Source of the DNA: an uncultured Endomicrobiia bacterium
GTDB lineage: Bacteria; Elusimicrobiota; Endomicrobiia; Endomicrobiales; Endomicrobiaceae
Length of the DNA: 64,000 nt
Direction: 5' to 3'
Assembly (NCBI GenBank): GCA_938040055.1
Contig: CALHWY010000020.1
Span: forward strand, 1-64,000
Shown here: one piece after another, positions 1 through 9,224 of the stretch
Layout of the letters: each line of letters opens with the position of its first letter
How positions within the stretch are numbered: position 1 is the stretch's first letter
Translations under genes and position numbers: made by a program
Notes under the pieces: generated by a model
Seen by the model: only the letters and a program-made list of their open reading frames with translations
Database searches by the model: none
What the model was told of the DNA's origin: nothing

Positions 1-30
1 GTCCGGCAATGCCGGACGGGCTTTCGTTTG
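1..30 (-). terminator. Inverted repeat downstream of holA, possible terminator
   Basis: A perfect inverted repeat (GTCCGGC, AT, GCCGGAC) sits at positions 1-17, just beyond the holA stop codon in the direction of minus-strand transcription. A U-run, if present, would lie outside the window, so the terminator role is a guess from position and stem strength. Confidence 0.35.
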
Positions 31-42
31 TTTATTATAATT

Positions 43-1062
43 TTACCTGCACAGATACAGAACTATTTTTTCAAGCGCTGACACCGCGTCGGAACCGCCC
101 GTTTTGATTTCCGTATCGGCTTTCAATATCGTTTTCAGGCTTGCTTTTAAACTTTTTATGGAATGTTTTTCCAGATTTGCGAAAAAAGCTCTCGCAAAAT
201 AATTATGAATCCTTAAAGCCGCGGCGGTTTCAGCATTCGACATTCCCTGCTGCTCGGTCATGCTTTTGGCATTAAGAAGTTTTCTTACGGTAGAAGATAT
301 TATGGACAGTATTATCACGGCATCTTCCCCTTCCGCCAAAAGTTTTTCAAGTATAGACATCGCTTTTTTTATATTTTTAGCTTCTATTTCGGATGCCAAA
401 GCATAAATATTCGCTTCTTTAGTATAACCGCTTATCCGTTCTATGTCGTCTTCAGTTACCGACTTTTTGTCTTTGCCCGCAAAAAGACAAAGTTTCTCGA
501 TTTCATTGGATATATTCATCAAATCCACGCCGTTTTCTTCAACTATTCTGGAAATGACGTCAAAAGAAACGCTTTTTCCCCTCAGGGCGAATTCCGACTT
601 AATAAAATCCCTGACTTCGTTTTCATATTGTTTACGGCAGTCCACGGCTATGCAGCTTTTCGCCGAAGCGCAATCATTGAGAAGCGCTTTTCTTTTGGCG
701 ACGCCTTCTTTTTTATGGTTATCGGGATACAAAAGTATCAGGCAGGAACTGCCGACGGCGTTTGAAAGATAGCCGCTTATCCTTTCTGCGTCGGAAGATC
801 TCATCTTATTGACTCCTTTAACCGCCACCGCTCTTTTTTCGCTCAAAAAAGGAAGAGTCTGCAAAGCGTTTAATATATCCTCGGCCGAAGACTCCGAAGC
901 GTAAAATATCTCCCTGTTTAACTCATCGGCGCCTAAAACGGAATTCAGTTTTCTAAAACACTGCTCTATAAGATACGTTTCTTCCCCGGCAAACAAATAT
1001 ACTGGAGAAATCTCTCCCGAAGAAACCGATTTATTAAACTCATTAACTTTTATAAAAGCCAT
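43..1062 (-). CDS. holA: DNA polymerase III subunit delta
   Basis: This is the clamp-loader delta subunit, which opens the beta sliding clamp during replication. The 339-residue length is normal for HolA. The N-terminus has the family pattern of a short strand followed by PVYLFAGEETYLIEQ (about residues 20-34), then a degenerate AAA-like core and a helical C-terminal collar domain. It is the last gene of a leuS-lptE-holA run, the same order as in E. coli, which strengthens the call. The start is 6 bases beyond the lptE stop. Catalytic Walker residues are not expected in delta, and none are evident. Confidence 0.93.
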   Translation of the reverse strand: MAFIKVNEFNKSVSSGEISPVYLFAGEETYLIEQCFRKLNSVLGADELNREIFYASESSAEDILNALQTLPFLSEKRAVAVKGVNKMRSSDAERISGYLSNAVGSSCLILLYPDNHKKEGVAKRKALLNDCASAKSCIAVDCRKQYENEVRDFIKSEFALRGKSVSFDVISRIVEENGVDLMNISNEIEKLCLFAGKDKKSVTEDDIERISGYTKEANIYALASEIEAKNIKKAMSILEKLLAEGEDAVIILSIISSTVRKLLNAKSMTEQQGMSNAETAAALRIHNYFARAFFANLEKHSIKSLKASLKTILKADTEIKTGGSDAVSALEKIVLYLCR

Positions 1063-1068
1063 TGTATG

Positions 1069-1647
1069 TCAGTCCGACAAACTCTTTTGCGCGCCGGAGG
1101 GCACTTTTTTTTCCGAAACGCTGCTTACGGAACCGAAGCCTTTGATCGTTCTTTTAACTATATCCCGCGACAGCTTCTCCCAAATTATCTCTCTCGCCTC
1201 GTCTTCGGTCATTCCTTCGCCCGGAGAACCTTTTGTGGCGTCAAGATAAATTTGAATGCCTTCAAGATTCGGCTCCGTCCAGAGAGTCACATTGTTTTCT
1301 TTGTCCACGAGAGAGACGCTTGCTATTATCCAGAGCTTATACTGTTCGGTAACCATATTGGCGTCATAGGTAAGAGGCTGAAGAATATATTTTTTTATGG
1401 TTCCCGTCAGAATCCCGTCCGCTTCATCCGGAACATTAACCAGTGAAAGTCTTCCGTCCCTTAAAATTTCATCTACGACGGCATTTGTAAATTTCGCCTC
1501 AAGCCCGTATTTGTTTGTATTGTTAACCACAGGCTTTACATAAACCTTTTTTATATGCTCAGGCAGAAGCTGCGGCGCCGGATTATAAGGAGCCGCGCAG
1601 GATGTTAACGCCAAAGCAAACATGACGGCAAAAAAATTTTTCTTCAT
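1069..1647 (-). CDS. lptE: LPS-assembly lipoprotein LptE-like
   Basis: A 192-residue lipoprotein. A short signal peptide ends in the lipobox LTSC (cysteine about residue 17). The region from about residue 33 (HIKKVYVKPVVNNTNKYGLE) matches the start of the LptE fold, where the protein plugs the LptD barrel and delivers LPS to the outer surface. LptE is poorly conserved, so the call rests on lipobox, size, fold-like opening and location between leuS and holA, exactly where E. coli lptE lies. It implies an LPS-type outer membrane. A generic outer-membrane lipoprotein is the alternative. Confidence 0.75.
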   Translation of the reverse strand: MKKNFFAVMFALALTSCAAPYNPAPQLLPEHIKKVYVKPVVNNTNKYGLEAKFTNAVVDEILRDGRLSLVNVPDEADGILTGTIKKYILQPLTYDANMVTEQYKLWIIASVSLVDKENNVTLWTEPNLEGIQIYLDATKGSPGEGMTEDEAREIIWEKLSRDIVKRTIKGFGSVSSVSEKKVPSGAQKSLSD

Positions 1648-1655
1648 TAAACCTC

Positions 1656-4106
1656 CTATTTGACCACAAGCGTGACAATTTTATTTTTTACATAAATAAA
1701 TTTCAGAAGCTGCTTATCTTTTATGTGTCCGGAGAGCTTTTCATCGGCAAAAACGATCTTTTTAGCGTCTTCTTCGCCGGCATCCGCAAAAAGAACGACT
1801 TTTCCCCTTACTTTGCCGTTGATCTGTACGGGAATTTCCATAGCGTCCTGTTTTATGAAATTTTCATCGAATTCGGGCCATCCGCAAGATGAAATAAAAT
1901 CTTTGCTTCCCGTTTTTTCCCATATCTCTTCACACAGATGCGGCGTAAAAGGAGCCATCAAAAGAATGACGGATTTATAAGCTTGCAAAGAAACGCCTCC
2001 GTCATTTCCGTGGTATCGGTATGAATACAAAGCGTTTACAAGTTCCATAACGGAAGATATCGCCGTATTAAACTGAAATTCTTTTTCAATATCGCCCGTG
2101 ACCTTTTTTATCGTCTGATGCATTATTCTTAAAAGAGCGGCTTTATCCGCTTGCGAAGCTTGCGAGGCGGACTTCGAGTTCACTATATCGTAAAGTCTCC
2201 ATATTCTGTTTATAAATCTCCAGCAGCCTTCAACTCCTTCACAGGACCAGTCAAGCTGTTTCTGGGGAGGAGCAGCAAAAAGTATAAAGAGTCTGGCCGT
2301 ATCCGCCCCGTATCGGGAGATGATTTCGTCGGGGCTTACCGTATTGCCTTTTGATTTCGACATCGTGCTGCCGTTAAGAGTGACCATTCCCTGCGTAAGC
2401 AGATTGGAGAAAGGCTCGTCGCCTTTGACCATGCCCATATCTCTGAGAAATTTATACCAGAATCTCGAATATATCAAATGCATGCACGCATGCTCTATGC
2501 CGCCGACATACTGGTCAACCGGCATCCAGTAACCGCCTTTTTTGACGTCAAACGCGGCATTATCGTTATGAGGATCGCAGTACCTGGCGTAATACCAGGA
2601 AGAATCGACAAATGTGTCCATCGTATCGGTTTCTCTTTCCGCATCAAGCCCGCATTTCGGACATTTGACTTTTACAAAAGCTTCATTTGACTTTAACGGA
2701 GATTCTCCCTCTCCGGTAAACTCGACATCTTCAGGAAGCGTAACCGGAAGATCTTTTTCAGGAACCGCGACAATTCCGCATTCTTTGCAGTATATTATAG
2801 GAATAGGCGTTCCCCAGTATCTTTGTCTTGATATAAGCCAGTCTTTATATTTATAGTTAACGGTCCTTTTTCCGAATCCCTGCGCTTCAATCCACCCGGA
2901 AACGGTTTCGAAAGCTTCCTTCGTATTTATCCCGTCAAAACGCCCGGAATTTACAAGAATTCCTTCGCCTTCATAAGCATGCGCCGATATGTCTGAATTT
3001 TTACCTTTAATAACTTCAATTACAGGCACATCATATTTTTTCGCGAACTCCCAGTCTCTCTGATCATGCGCCGGTACCGCCATAATTGCGCCCGTGCCGT
3101 ATCCCGTAAGAACATAATCGGCGACAAATACGGGAATCTCTTTGCCGTTAACCGGGTTAACGGCATTGATTCCTTCAATTTTTACGCCGGTTTTCTGCTT
3201 GCCGGACGATCTTTCAATATTGGACTTTTTTCCGCTTTCGGCCGCATATCCGGCTATTTCATCCCAGTTCTTTATCCGGGCCCGCAGTTCGCTTATTATT
3301 TCATGCTCAGGCGCAACCGCCATAAACGTGGCCCCGAAAAGAGTATCCGGGCGAGTAGTGTATATTTTAAGCTTTTTTCCGGTGCTTTCTCCGCCCGATA
3401 CAATGTCAAAATCCACTTCCGCCCCGAAAGATTTGCCTATCCAGTTTTTTTGCATGGACAAAACCTGCTCCGGCCACCCTGAAAGCTGCTTATGTCCTTC
3501 CAGCAGTTCTTCGCTATAGCCGGTAGTTTTAATGAACCATTGTTGAAGTTCTCTGCGCTCGGTTACGCTTTTGCATCTCCAGCATACGCCTTCGGACACC
3601 TGTTCGTTCGCAAGAACGGTCGCGCATGACGGACACCAGTTCACGTCGGCCGTTTTTCTGAAAGCCAGGCCTTTCTCCCACATCTTTATAAAAAACCATT
3701 GGTTCCATTTATAAAAATCCGGGTCGCAAGTGGCAAATTCCCTGTCCCAGTCGTAAGAAATGCCCAAAGCTTTAAGCTGCTCTCTCATTCTGGCTATATT
3801 TTGCTTCGTCCATTTCGCCGGATGAATTTTATGTTTGATCGCCGCGTTTTCAGCGGGCATTCCGAAAGCGTCCCATCCCATGGGATGAATGACGTTTTTG
3901 CCTTTCATTTTATGAAAACGCGCGAAAACGTCTCCTATACTGTAATTTCTTACATGGCCCATATGAAGGTTGCCGGAAGGATATGGAAGCATGACAAGGC
4001 AATAATACTTTTCTTTTCCTTCCGTCTCAAGCGCTTTAAAAGTATTGTTTTCTTTCCACTTTTGCTGCCATTTTTTTTCAACTTCAGCATGGTTATAATC
4101 TGACAT
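1656..4106 (-). CDS. leuS: Leucyl-tRNA synthetase
   Basis: Class I synthetase charging tRNA-Leu; 816 residues, close to the usual bacterial 820-860. The HIGH-type motif is HMGH at residues 48-51 after MLPYPSGNL, and the KMSKS loop is MSKSKGN at about 582-588. Between them lie the zinc-type cysteine pairs (CPSC and CWRC, about residues 160-180) and the CP1 editing domain. The anticodon-binding and C-terminal domains follow. Its stop is 9 bases before the lptE start. A 147-base gap separates it from upstream tlyA, with no clear promoter, so it probably belongs to the same long transcription unit. Confidence 0.98.
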   Translation of the reverse strand: MSDYNHAEVEKKWQQKWKENNTFKALETEGKEKYYCLVMLPYPSGNLHMGHVRNYSIGDVFARFHKMKGKNVIHPMGWDAFGMPAENAAIKHKIHPAKWTKQNIARMREQLKALGISYDWDREFATCDPDFYKWNQWFFIKMWEKGLAFRKTADVNWCPSCATVLANEQVSEGVCWRCKSVTERRELQQWFIKTTGYSEELLEGHKQLSGWPEQVLSMQKNWIGKSFGAEVDFDIVSGGESTGKKLKIYTTRPDTLFGATFMAVAPEHEIISELRARIKNWDEIAGYAAESGKKSNIERSSGKQKTGVKIEGINAVNPVNGKEIPVFVADYVLTGYGTGAIMAVPAHDQRDWEFAKKYDVPVIEVIKGKNSDISAHAYEGEGILVNSGRFDGINTKEAFETVSGWIEAQGFGKRTVNYKYKDWLISRQRYWGTPIPIIYCKECGIVAVPEKDLPVTLPEDVEFTGEGESPLKSNEAFVKVKCPKCGLDAERETDTMDTFVDSSWYYARYCDPHNDNAAFDVKKGGYWMPVDQYVGGIEHACMHLIYSRFWYKFLRDMGMVKGDEPFSNLLTQGMVTLNGSTMSKSKGNTVSPDEIISRYGADTARLFILFAAPPQKQLDWSCEGVEGCWRFINRIWRLYDIVNSKSASQASQADKAALLRIMHQTIKKVTGDIEKEFQFNTAISSVMELVNALYSYRYHGNDGGVSLQAYKSVILLMAPFTPHLCEEIWEKTGSKDFISSCGWPEFDENFIKQDAMEIPVQINGKVRGKVVLFADAGEEDAKKIVFADEKLSGHIKDKQLLKFIYVKNKIVTLVVK

Positions 4107-4253
4107 AACACTCCCTCAAAATAAATATTTTTCCCGCTGCCGTTTATAAAATCTTTCCGCTGAAAAATTTTTCTTCCGGACAGGCTCCGCATGCGCGGGC
4201 CGAGCCGCATTACGCGCAAACGAATAAGACAAAAAAACCGCCAAAAACAAAAA

Positions 4254-4991
4254 TCACTTTTTCAAAAAGATAAAATGCTCCAAATTTCCTTTAGGGCCTT
4301 TTAAGCCTGAATCGGCTTCTGAAATTATCGTAAACCCGAGCTCTAAAGCGCATTGCTTTATTTTATTTACGGCTTTGCTTCTAAGGCTTTCGTCCCGTAC
4401 AACGCCTTTTTTGATTTCGGAAGGCCCAAGCTCAAACTGCGGCTTTACCATTGCAAGAACAAATCCTCCGGGTTTGACGGACTTATAAGCCGCAGGCAGT
4501 ATTTTCTCCAAAGATATGAAAGAAACGTCTATCGCCGCAAAATCTATTTCGTCTTTTATCAGAGAGCCGTCAAAATACCTGAAATTGACGTTTTCGATAT
4601 TAACAACCCTTTTATCCTGCCTCAGTTTATAGTGCAGCTGCCCGGAACCCACATCCACGGCATATACTTTCAGCGCTCCTTTTTGGAGCATACAGTCGGT
4701 AAATCCTCCTGTAGACGCGCCTATATCAAGACAAATAAAACCCGAAAGACCGATATTCAAAGCTTTTACGGCCGATTCCAGCTTCAGCCCTCCGCGCGAA
4801 ACATAAGGATTTATGTCTTTTAATTCGATTTCATCCTTTTGTGAAAATAATGCGCCGGGCTTATATTCGAGCTGGCCGTTGACCAGAACGCCCCCGCCCA
4901 TTATAAAAGCCTGGGCTTTCGTCCGCGTCTCGGCAAGCCCCTTTTCAAAAAGCAGAATATCAAGGCGTTTCTTATCCTTTTTCTTTTCCAT
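4254..4991 (-). CDS. tlyA: TlyA-family 2'-O-methyltransferase (S4 + FtsJ domains)
   Basis: Predicted rRNA 2'-O-ribose methyltransferase of the TlyA/hemolysin A family. An S4 RNA-binding domain occupies roughly residues 5-65 (RLDILLFEKGLAETRTKAQ), followed by an FtsJ/RrmJ-type Rossmann domain with the SAM-binding pattern CLDIGASTGGFTDC. About 245 residues is normal. A TTG codon two codons upstream (4997) is also open. The ATG at 4991 is preferred because it begins just after the dxs stop. In mycobacteria TlyA methylates 16S and 23S rRNA; the exact target here is not visible from sequence. Confidence 0.9.
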   Translation of the reverse strand: MEKKKDKKRLDILLFEKGLAETRTKAQAFIMGGGVLVNGQLEYKPGALFSQKDEIELKDINPYVSRGGLKLESAVKALNIGLSGFICLDIGASTGGFTDCMLQKGALKVYAVDVGSGQLHYKLRQDKRVVNIENVNFRYFDGSLIKDEIDFAAIDVSFISLEKILPAAYKSVKPGGFVLAMVKPQFELGPSEIKKGVVRDESLRSKAVNKIKQCALELGFTIISEADSGLKGPKGNLEHFIFLKK

Positions 4992-4993
4992 TG

Positions 4994-6838
4994 TCAAAAC
5001 ATTTTTAAAGCGGCCCCGGCTATATTTTCAGCCGTCAAGCCGTATTTTTCCCTCAGAATTTTCTGGCTTCCGTGTTCAATAAACTGGTCCGGCAGACCGA
5101 TGCATTCCACAACGGCGCCGCTATCGCATAAAAGAGCTTTTATGCTTTCGCCGAAACCGCCTTTTAAAACGTTTTCCTCAACGGTTATGAACTTTTTCGT
5201 TTTAGACAGCATGCTTTTAACCGATTCTTCGTCAAGCGGTTTAAGAAATCTCATATTTATCACCGAAGCTTTAATATTTTTCTTTTCAAGCATTTCAGCC
5301 GCCTTCAGACAGTTCCCGACCTGATTTCCTATGCCTAAAAGACAGACGTCGTTTCCTTCCCGCATTACTTTCGCTTTGCCGATCTGCAAAACCGCGGGAG
5401 CCATATCCAAAACCGCGCCCTCGCCGGCCCCTCTCGGATATCTTATGGCGCAGGGTTTATTGGAATTAAAAGCGGTCTTGAGCATATGCTGCAATTCATT
5501 TTCGTCGGAAGGCGCCATAATTATGAGATTGGGTATATATTTTAAATAGGAAAAATCAAAAACTCCGTGATGAGTGGCTCCGTCCTCTCCTACAATCCCG
5601 GCCCTGTCTATGGCAAATACCACCGGCAAATTCTGTAAAGCCGTGTCGTGAATAATATTGTCCAGAGCCCTCTGCATAAAAGTCGAATAGATCGCGCATA
5701 CGGGCTGCATGCCTCCCGCCGCAAGAGCCGCGGCAAAAGTTACCGCATGTTCTTCGGCTATGCCGGCGTCAAAATATCTTCCGGGGAACTCTTTGGCGAA
5801 TTTATCAAGCCCCGTGCCTTCCGGCATTGCCGCGGTAATAGCCGCTATTTTATCATTCGACTGCGCCATTTTTACAAGAGTGTTTGAAAAAATTTCCGTA
5901 TAACTCGGGACGCCTTTGCTTTCAGCTATATCGCCTGTTTCCGGATCAAACTTTCCCACACCGTGAAACTGCGTGGGATTTTCCTCCGCAGGCTCATATC
6001 CTTTGCCTTTTTTTGTAATCACATGAAGAAGAACAGGCCCTTTCATATCCTTGATATTTGAAAGTATTTTTATAAGATTATTTATGTCATGCCCCTGCAC
6101 GGGACCGATATAAGTAAATCCCATCTCTTCAAAAAGCATTCCGGGAAAAAGCATTACTTTTACCCTTTTTATAAGCTTGCCGAAAGGAGAGCCGAAACCG
6201 TGAAACCTGCTTACGGTTTTCATTACTTTATCTTCAACTTTTTTAACGGTGCCTATGGTAAGCAGTTTCGCGAAATATCCCGCTATGGCGCCGACTTTCT
6301 GCGATATAAACATTTCATTGTCGTTTAAAATGACAAGCATATCTTTTTTTAAATGCCCCGCGTTCTGGAGCCCTTCAAAAGCAAGCCCCCCTGTCATAGA
6401 GCCGTCGCCTATTACGGCGACCACTTTATAATCATCCCCTTTGATGTCTCTGGCGGCGGCAAGCCCGAGCGCGGCCGAAATAGAAGTTGAAGAATGTCCC
6501 GTTCCGAAACTGTCATATTCCGATTCGGTTCTTTTCGGAAAACCGCTAAGCCCGTTATGGGTTCTCAAAGTCTTAAACAGCTCTCTTCTTCCCGTAAGTA
6601 TTTTATGCGCGTATGCCTGATGTCCGACATCCCAGATAAATTTATCCCTCGGGCAATTAAAAACATAATGAAGCGCTACGGTCAGATCCACCGCGCCTAA
6701 ACTGGGGGCCAGATGTCCTCCGTTTTTTGAAACGGTATCGATTATTTCCCGTCTTATTTCCCGGGCAAGTCCGGGAAGATCTTCTTTCTTCGCCTTTTTT
6801 AAATCGTCAGGACAGTTTATTTCGCTTAAACTTTTCAC
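4994..6838 (-). CDS. dxs: 1-deoxy-D-xylulose-5-phosphate synthase
   Basis: Condenses pyruvate and glyceraldehyde 3-phosphate to make DXP, the first step of the MEP isoprenoid pathway, using thiamine diphosphate. The 614-residue protein has the TPP-binding GDGSMTGG motif (about residue 145), the transketolase-like pyrimidine domain with the glutamate of AEEHAVTFAAALA, and a C-terminal transketolase domain. Its start overlaps the ispA stop, so the two isoprenoid genes are translationally linked. This xseAB-ispA-dxs-tlyA order is widespread in bacteria. Confidence 0.98.
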   Translation of the reverse strand: MKSLSEINCPDDLKKAKKEDLPGLAREIRREIIDTVSKNGGHLAPSLGAVDLTVALHYVFNCPRDKFIWDVGHQAYAHKILTGRRELFKTLRTHNGLSGFPKRTESEYDSFGTGHSSTSISAALGLAAARDIKGDDYKVVAVIGDGSMTGGLAFEGLQNAGHLKKDMLVILNDNEMFISQKVGAIAGYFAKLLTIGTVKKVEDKVMKTVSRFHGFGSPFGKLIKRVKVMLFPGMLFEEMGFTYIGPVQGHDINNLIKILSNIKDMKGPVLLHVITKKGKGYEPAEENPTQFHGVGKFDPETGDIAESKGVPSYTEIFSNTLVKMAQSNDKIAAITAAMPEGTGLDKFAKEFPGRYFDAGIAEEHAVTFAAALAAGGMQPVCAIYSTFMQRALDNIIHDTALQNLPVVFAIDRAGIVGEDGATHHGVFDFSYLKYIPNLIIMAPSDENELQHMLKTAFNSNKPCAIRYPRGAGEGAVLDMAPAVLQIGKAKVMREGNDVCLLGIGNQVGNCLKAAEMLEKKNIKASVINMRFLKPLDEESVKSMLSKTKKFITVEENVLKGGFGESIKALLCDSGAVVECIGLPDQFIEHGSQKILREKYGLTAENIAGAALKMF

Positions 6839-7755
6839 TAATAATTCCTTGTAATCATATAATCCGCGATCTGATTTAATATCCCGGCTTTTTCCCCGAA
6901 TATTTTTGCCGCTCTTTTTGCTTTATAAACGCAGTCAGCCGCGTCTTTTTCGGCTTTTTGTCTTCCGTAAAAAGAAAGATAAGTCAGCTTATCGTTATCC
7001 TTGTCGCTGCCCTTTTTCCCTAAAAGCTTTTTGTCGGCATAAACGTCCAGAATGTCATCCGTTATCTGGAAAGCCAGTCCTATATTGCCGGCATATTTTT
7101 CAAAAGCTTCCAGGCTTTTTTTATCCGCTCCGGCCAGAACCGCGCCGATTTTAAAACTTGCGATAATAAGAGCGGAGGTTTTGCGCATATGTATGAAATG
7201 CAGTTTTCTCTTTAAAAAATCTTTGCTTTTACCTTTCCATTTTCCGGACTCAAGAGTGTCTTCGGCCTGTCCGGCTATCATCCCGCGGTATCCGCCGTAG
7301 CGGGATAAAACGCTTACGGCTTCTTTAATATTTTTATCCGGAACCGCGGATTCGGCTATGAGGCTGAAAGATTCAGTAAGAAGAGCGTCTCCGCATAAAA
7401 CAGCGGCCGCTTCGCCGAATTTTTTATGGCTGGTGGGTTTTCCCCTTCTCAAATCGTCGTTATCCATTGACGGCAGATCGTCATGGACGAGAGAATAAGT
7501 ATGCAGATATTCGACGGCGCAGGCCGCCGGCAGCACTTTCTCGTTTTCAACGCCGCATATTTCACCTGCAAGAAGAACAAAAACCGGACGGAGCCTTTTT
7601 CCCCCGGCAAGCATACTGTAGCGCATTGCCCGCGATATGACCGAATTGTCTTTCGGAAGATACTTTTTCAAAGCCGAATTTACAAGTTCCGCTTTCCGCG
7701 AAAGATACTTCTTCAAATCAAAGTCTTTTCCCAATTTATTTTTCCTTTTCTTCAT
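6838..7755 (-). CDS. ispA: Polyprenyl (farnesyl/geranylgeranyl) diphosphate synthase
   Basis: Chain-elongating trans-prenyltransferase that joins isopentenyl diphosphate to allylic primers. Both aspartate-rich metal-binding motifs are present: DDLPSMDND (first motif) and DDILD (second). An open frame extends to 7824, inside xseB, but the extra 23 residues are lysine-rich and unlike the family. The ATG at 7755, behind a purine-rich GAGAAAAG stretch and overlapping the end of xseB by about 20 bases, is the likely start (305 residues). Product chain length cannot be read confidently. Clustering with dxs supports an isoprenoid supply role. Confidence 0.93.
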   Translation of the reverse strand: MKKRKNKLGKDFDLKKYLSRKAELVNSALKKYLPKDNSVISRAMRYSMLAGGKRLRPVFVLLAGEICGVENEKVLPAACAVEYLHTYSLVHDDLPSMDNDDLRRGKPTSHKKFGEAAAVLCGDALLTESFSLIAESAVPDKNIKEAVSVLSRYGGYRGMIAGQAEDTLESGKWKGKSKDFLKRKLHFIHMRKTSALIIASFKIGAVLAGADKKSLEAFEKYAGNIGLAFQITDDILDVYADKKLLGKKGSDKDNDKLTYLSFYGRQKAEKDAADCVYKAKRAAKIFGEKAGILNQIADYMITRNY

Positions 7756-8005
7756 TTTCAAAATTTTCTTTTCTCGTTTGCCCTTTGTCTTTAACAAGAA
7801 TTTCCACCCGCCTTTTAGCTTCATTTATCTTTGACGAGCAAAAGCGAACAAGCTCTATGCCTTCGGTAAAAAGCTCCAAAGCTTTGTCCAGGCCGGGATC
7901 GGCGTTTTCCATTTCATTAACGATTTTTTCAAGCCTTTTAAGCGAATCTTCAAAGCTTTTGTCTTTCTTTTTCGATTTGGGATTAACGACGTTTTTCTTA
8001 AGCAT
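7736..8005 (-). CDS. xseB: Exodeoxyribonuclease VII small subunit
   Basis: Small subunit of exonuclease VII, which degrades single-stranded DNA together with XseA. The 89-residue protein has the typical FEDSLKRLEKIVNEMENAD core and the LELFTEGIELVRFC helix that pairs with XseA. The lysine/glutamate-rich tail beyond residue 70 is longer than usual. The start overlaps xseA by 8 bases, as is common for this gene pair. Confidence 0.95.
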   Translation of the reverse strand: MLKKNVVNPKSKKKDKSFEDSLKRLEKIVNEMENADPGLDKALELFTEGIELVRFCSSKINEAKRRVEILVKDKGQTRKENFENEEKEK

Positions 8006-9224
8006 TGCTTTCTTCTCCCGATACGGTTGCCTTAACCGCCCCTTTGGCGAATTTTATTGAAATATTTTCGCCGGCGCTCAGCGAGGAAGAATCTTTCACT
8101 ATGCTCCCTCCGGCGTCTCTGCAAATAGAATATCCTCTTTTCAAAACGGATAAAGGAGAAATAAGATCAAGCTTATGCATTATATTGTTTATCTTTTCGG
8201 TCCCGGCCTTGAGCATGATATTAAAAGAAAGCTTGATTCTTTCATCCAAACCGTCTACGCAGGCGATTTTATCTTCATAAATCAAATAGGGTTTTGCAAA
8301 AGCCCTGGTGCACGAAAGAGAATGCAGACCGGATTCCGCTTTTTCGATAATAAAGTTCATATTTTCAAAAAGACCGTTTTTAATTTCGTCCAAACGCAGC
8401 TTCAGTTTTTTTTCGCCCCTGACAGCCATTTCAGCCGCGGCCGAAGGTGTCGGCGCCCTTAAATCGGACGCAAAATCCGCGATTGTAAAATCAATCTCAT
8501 GCCCGACGCAGGATATTACCGGTATTTCGGAAGCAAAAACGGCTCTGGCTACGGGTTCGCTGTTAAAAGCCCATAAATCTTCGGATGACCCCCCTCCCCT
8601 GCCCACAAGAAGAACATCCAGCTCTTTATGATTCTCATTCAAATATTTTATAGCGTCGGGAATTTCGGTTTCGGCTTCTTTCCCCTGCACGCGCACCGGA
8701 CAGATTAAAACCTCAGCGCCGGATCCCAGCTCCCTGAAAACTTCAAGTATATCGCGCAGGGCCGCGCCGTCTTTGGATGTTACAATCCCTATTTTTCTTA
8801 TGATTTCCGGAAGGGGCTTTTTTGCGGACTCGTCAAAAAGACCTTCGCTTTGAAGCTTTTTCTTAAGCTTTTCAAACGCGGCGGACAAAGCGCCCTCTCC
8901 GTAAAGCTGCATATCGTTTACAATTATCTGATAATCTCCGCGCGCCGTATAAGCGCTTAAGCGTCCGTAAACCTCAATCTGCATTCCGTCTTCGGGCTGA
9001 AACCGCAAAAAAACGTTCGCCGGCCGGAACATAACAGCTTTTATCCGGGATTGTTCGTCTTTTATGTTAAAATACATATGCCCCGAAGAGTAAAGTTTAA
9101 AATCCGATATTTCTCCCCTTACCCTGATTTGCGGATAAGAGTCTTCAAGCATATTTTTTATTTCATTATTGATCTGGGTTACCGTATAAACGCGAATATC
9201 CGTTTCCAAACCTGTATTTGTCAT
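7998..9224 (-). CDS. xseA: Exodeoxyribonuclease VII large subunit
   Basis: Catalytic subunit of exonuclease VII. It has an N-terminal OB-fold (VRGEISDFKLYSSGHMYFNIKD) and the exonuclease core with VLLVGRGGGSSEDLWAFN and CVGHEIDFTIADFASDLRAPTPSAAAE-type segments. The frame is open to 9296, but the ATG at 9224 (protein starting MTNTGLETD, 408 residues) is preferred: AAGAGG lies about ten bases upstream, and homologues begin near this VYTVTQIN block. It heads the xseA-xseB-ispA-dxs-tlyA run. A TATAAT-like box at 9310-9315 is a possible, weak promoter. Confidence 0.95.
   Translation of the reverse strand: MTNTGLETDIRVYTVTQINNEIKNMLEDSYPQIRVRGEISDFKLYSSGHMYFNIKDEQSRIKAVMFRPANVFLRFQPEDGMQIEVYGRLSAYTARGDYQIIVNDMQLYGEGALSAAFEKLKKKLQSEGLFDESAKKPLPEIIRKIGIVTSKDGAALRDILEVFRELGSGAEVLICPVRVQGKEAETEIPDAIKYLNENHKELDVLLVGRGGGSSEDLWAFNSEPVARAVFASEIPVISCVGHEIDFTIADFASDLRAPTPSAAAEMAVRGEKKLKLRLDEIKNGLFENMNFIIEKAESGLHSLSCTRAFAKPYLIYEDKIACVDGLDERIKLSFNIMLKAGTEKINNIMHKLDLISPLSVLKRGYSICRDAGGSIVKDSSSLSAGENISIKFAKGAVKATVSGEESNA

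Noticed and set aside
3066..3482. Long plus-strand frame opposite leuS (and similar ones opposite secA, lepA and ptsI)
   Set aside because: These lie fully antisense to well-supported genes and read as mirror images of coding bias; no family features.
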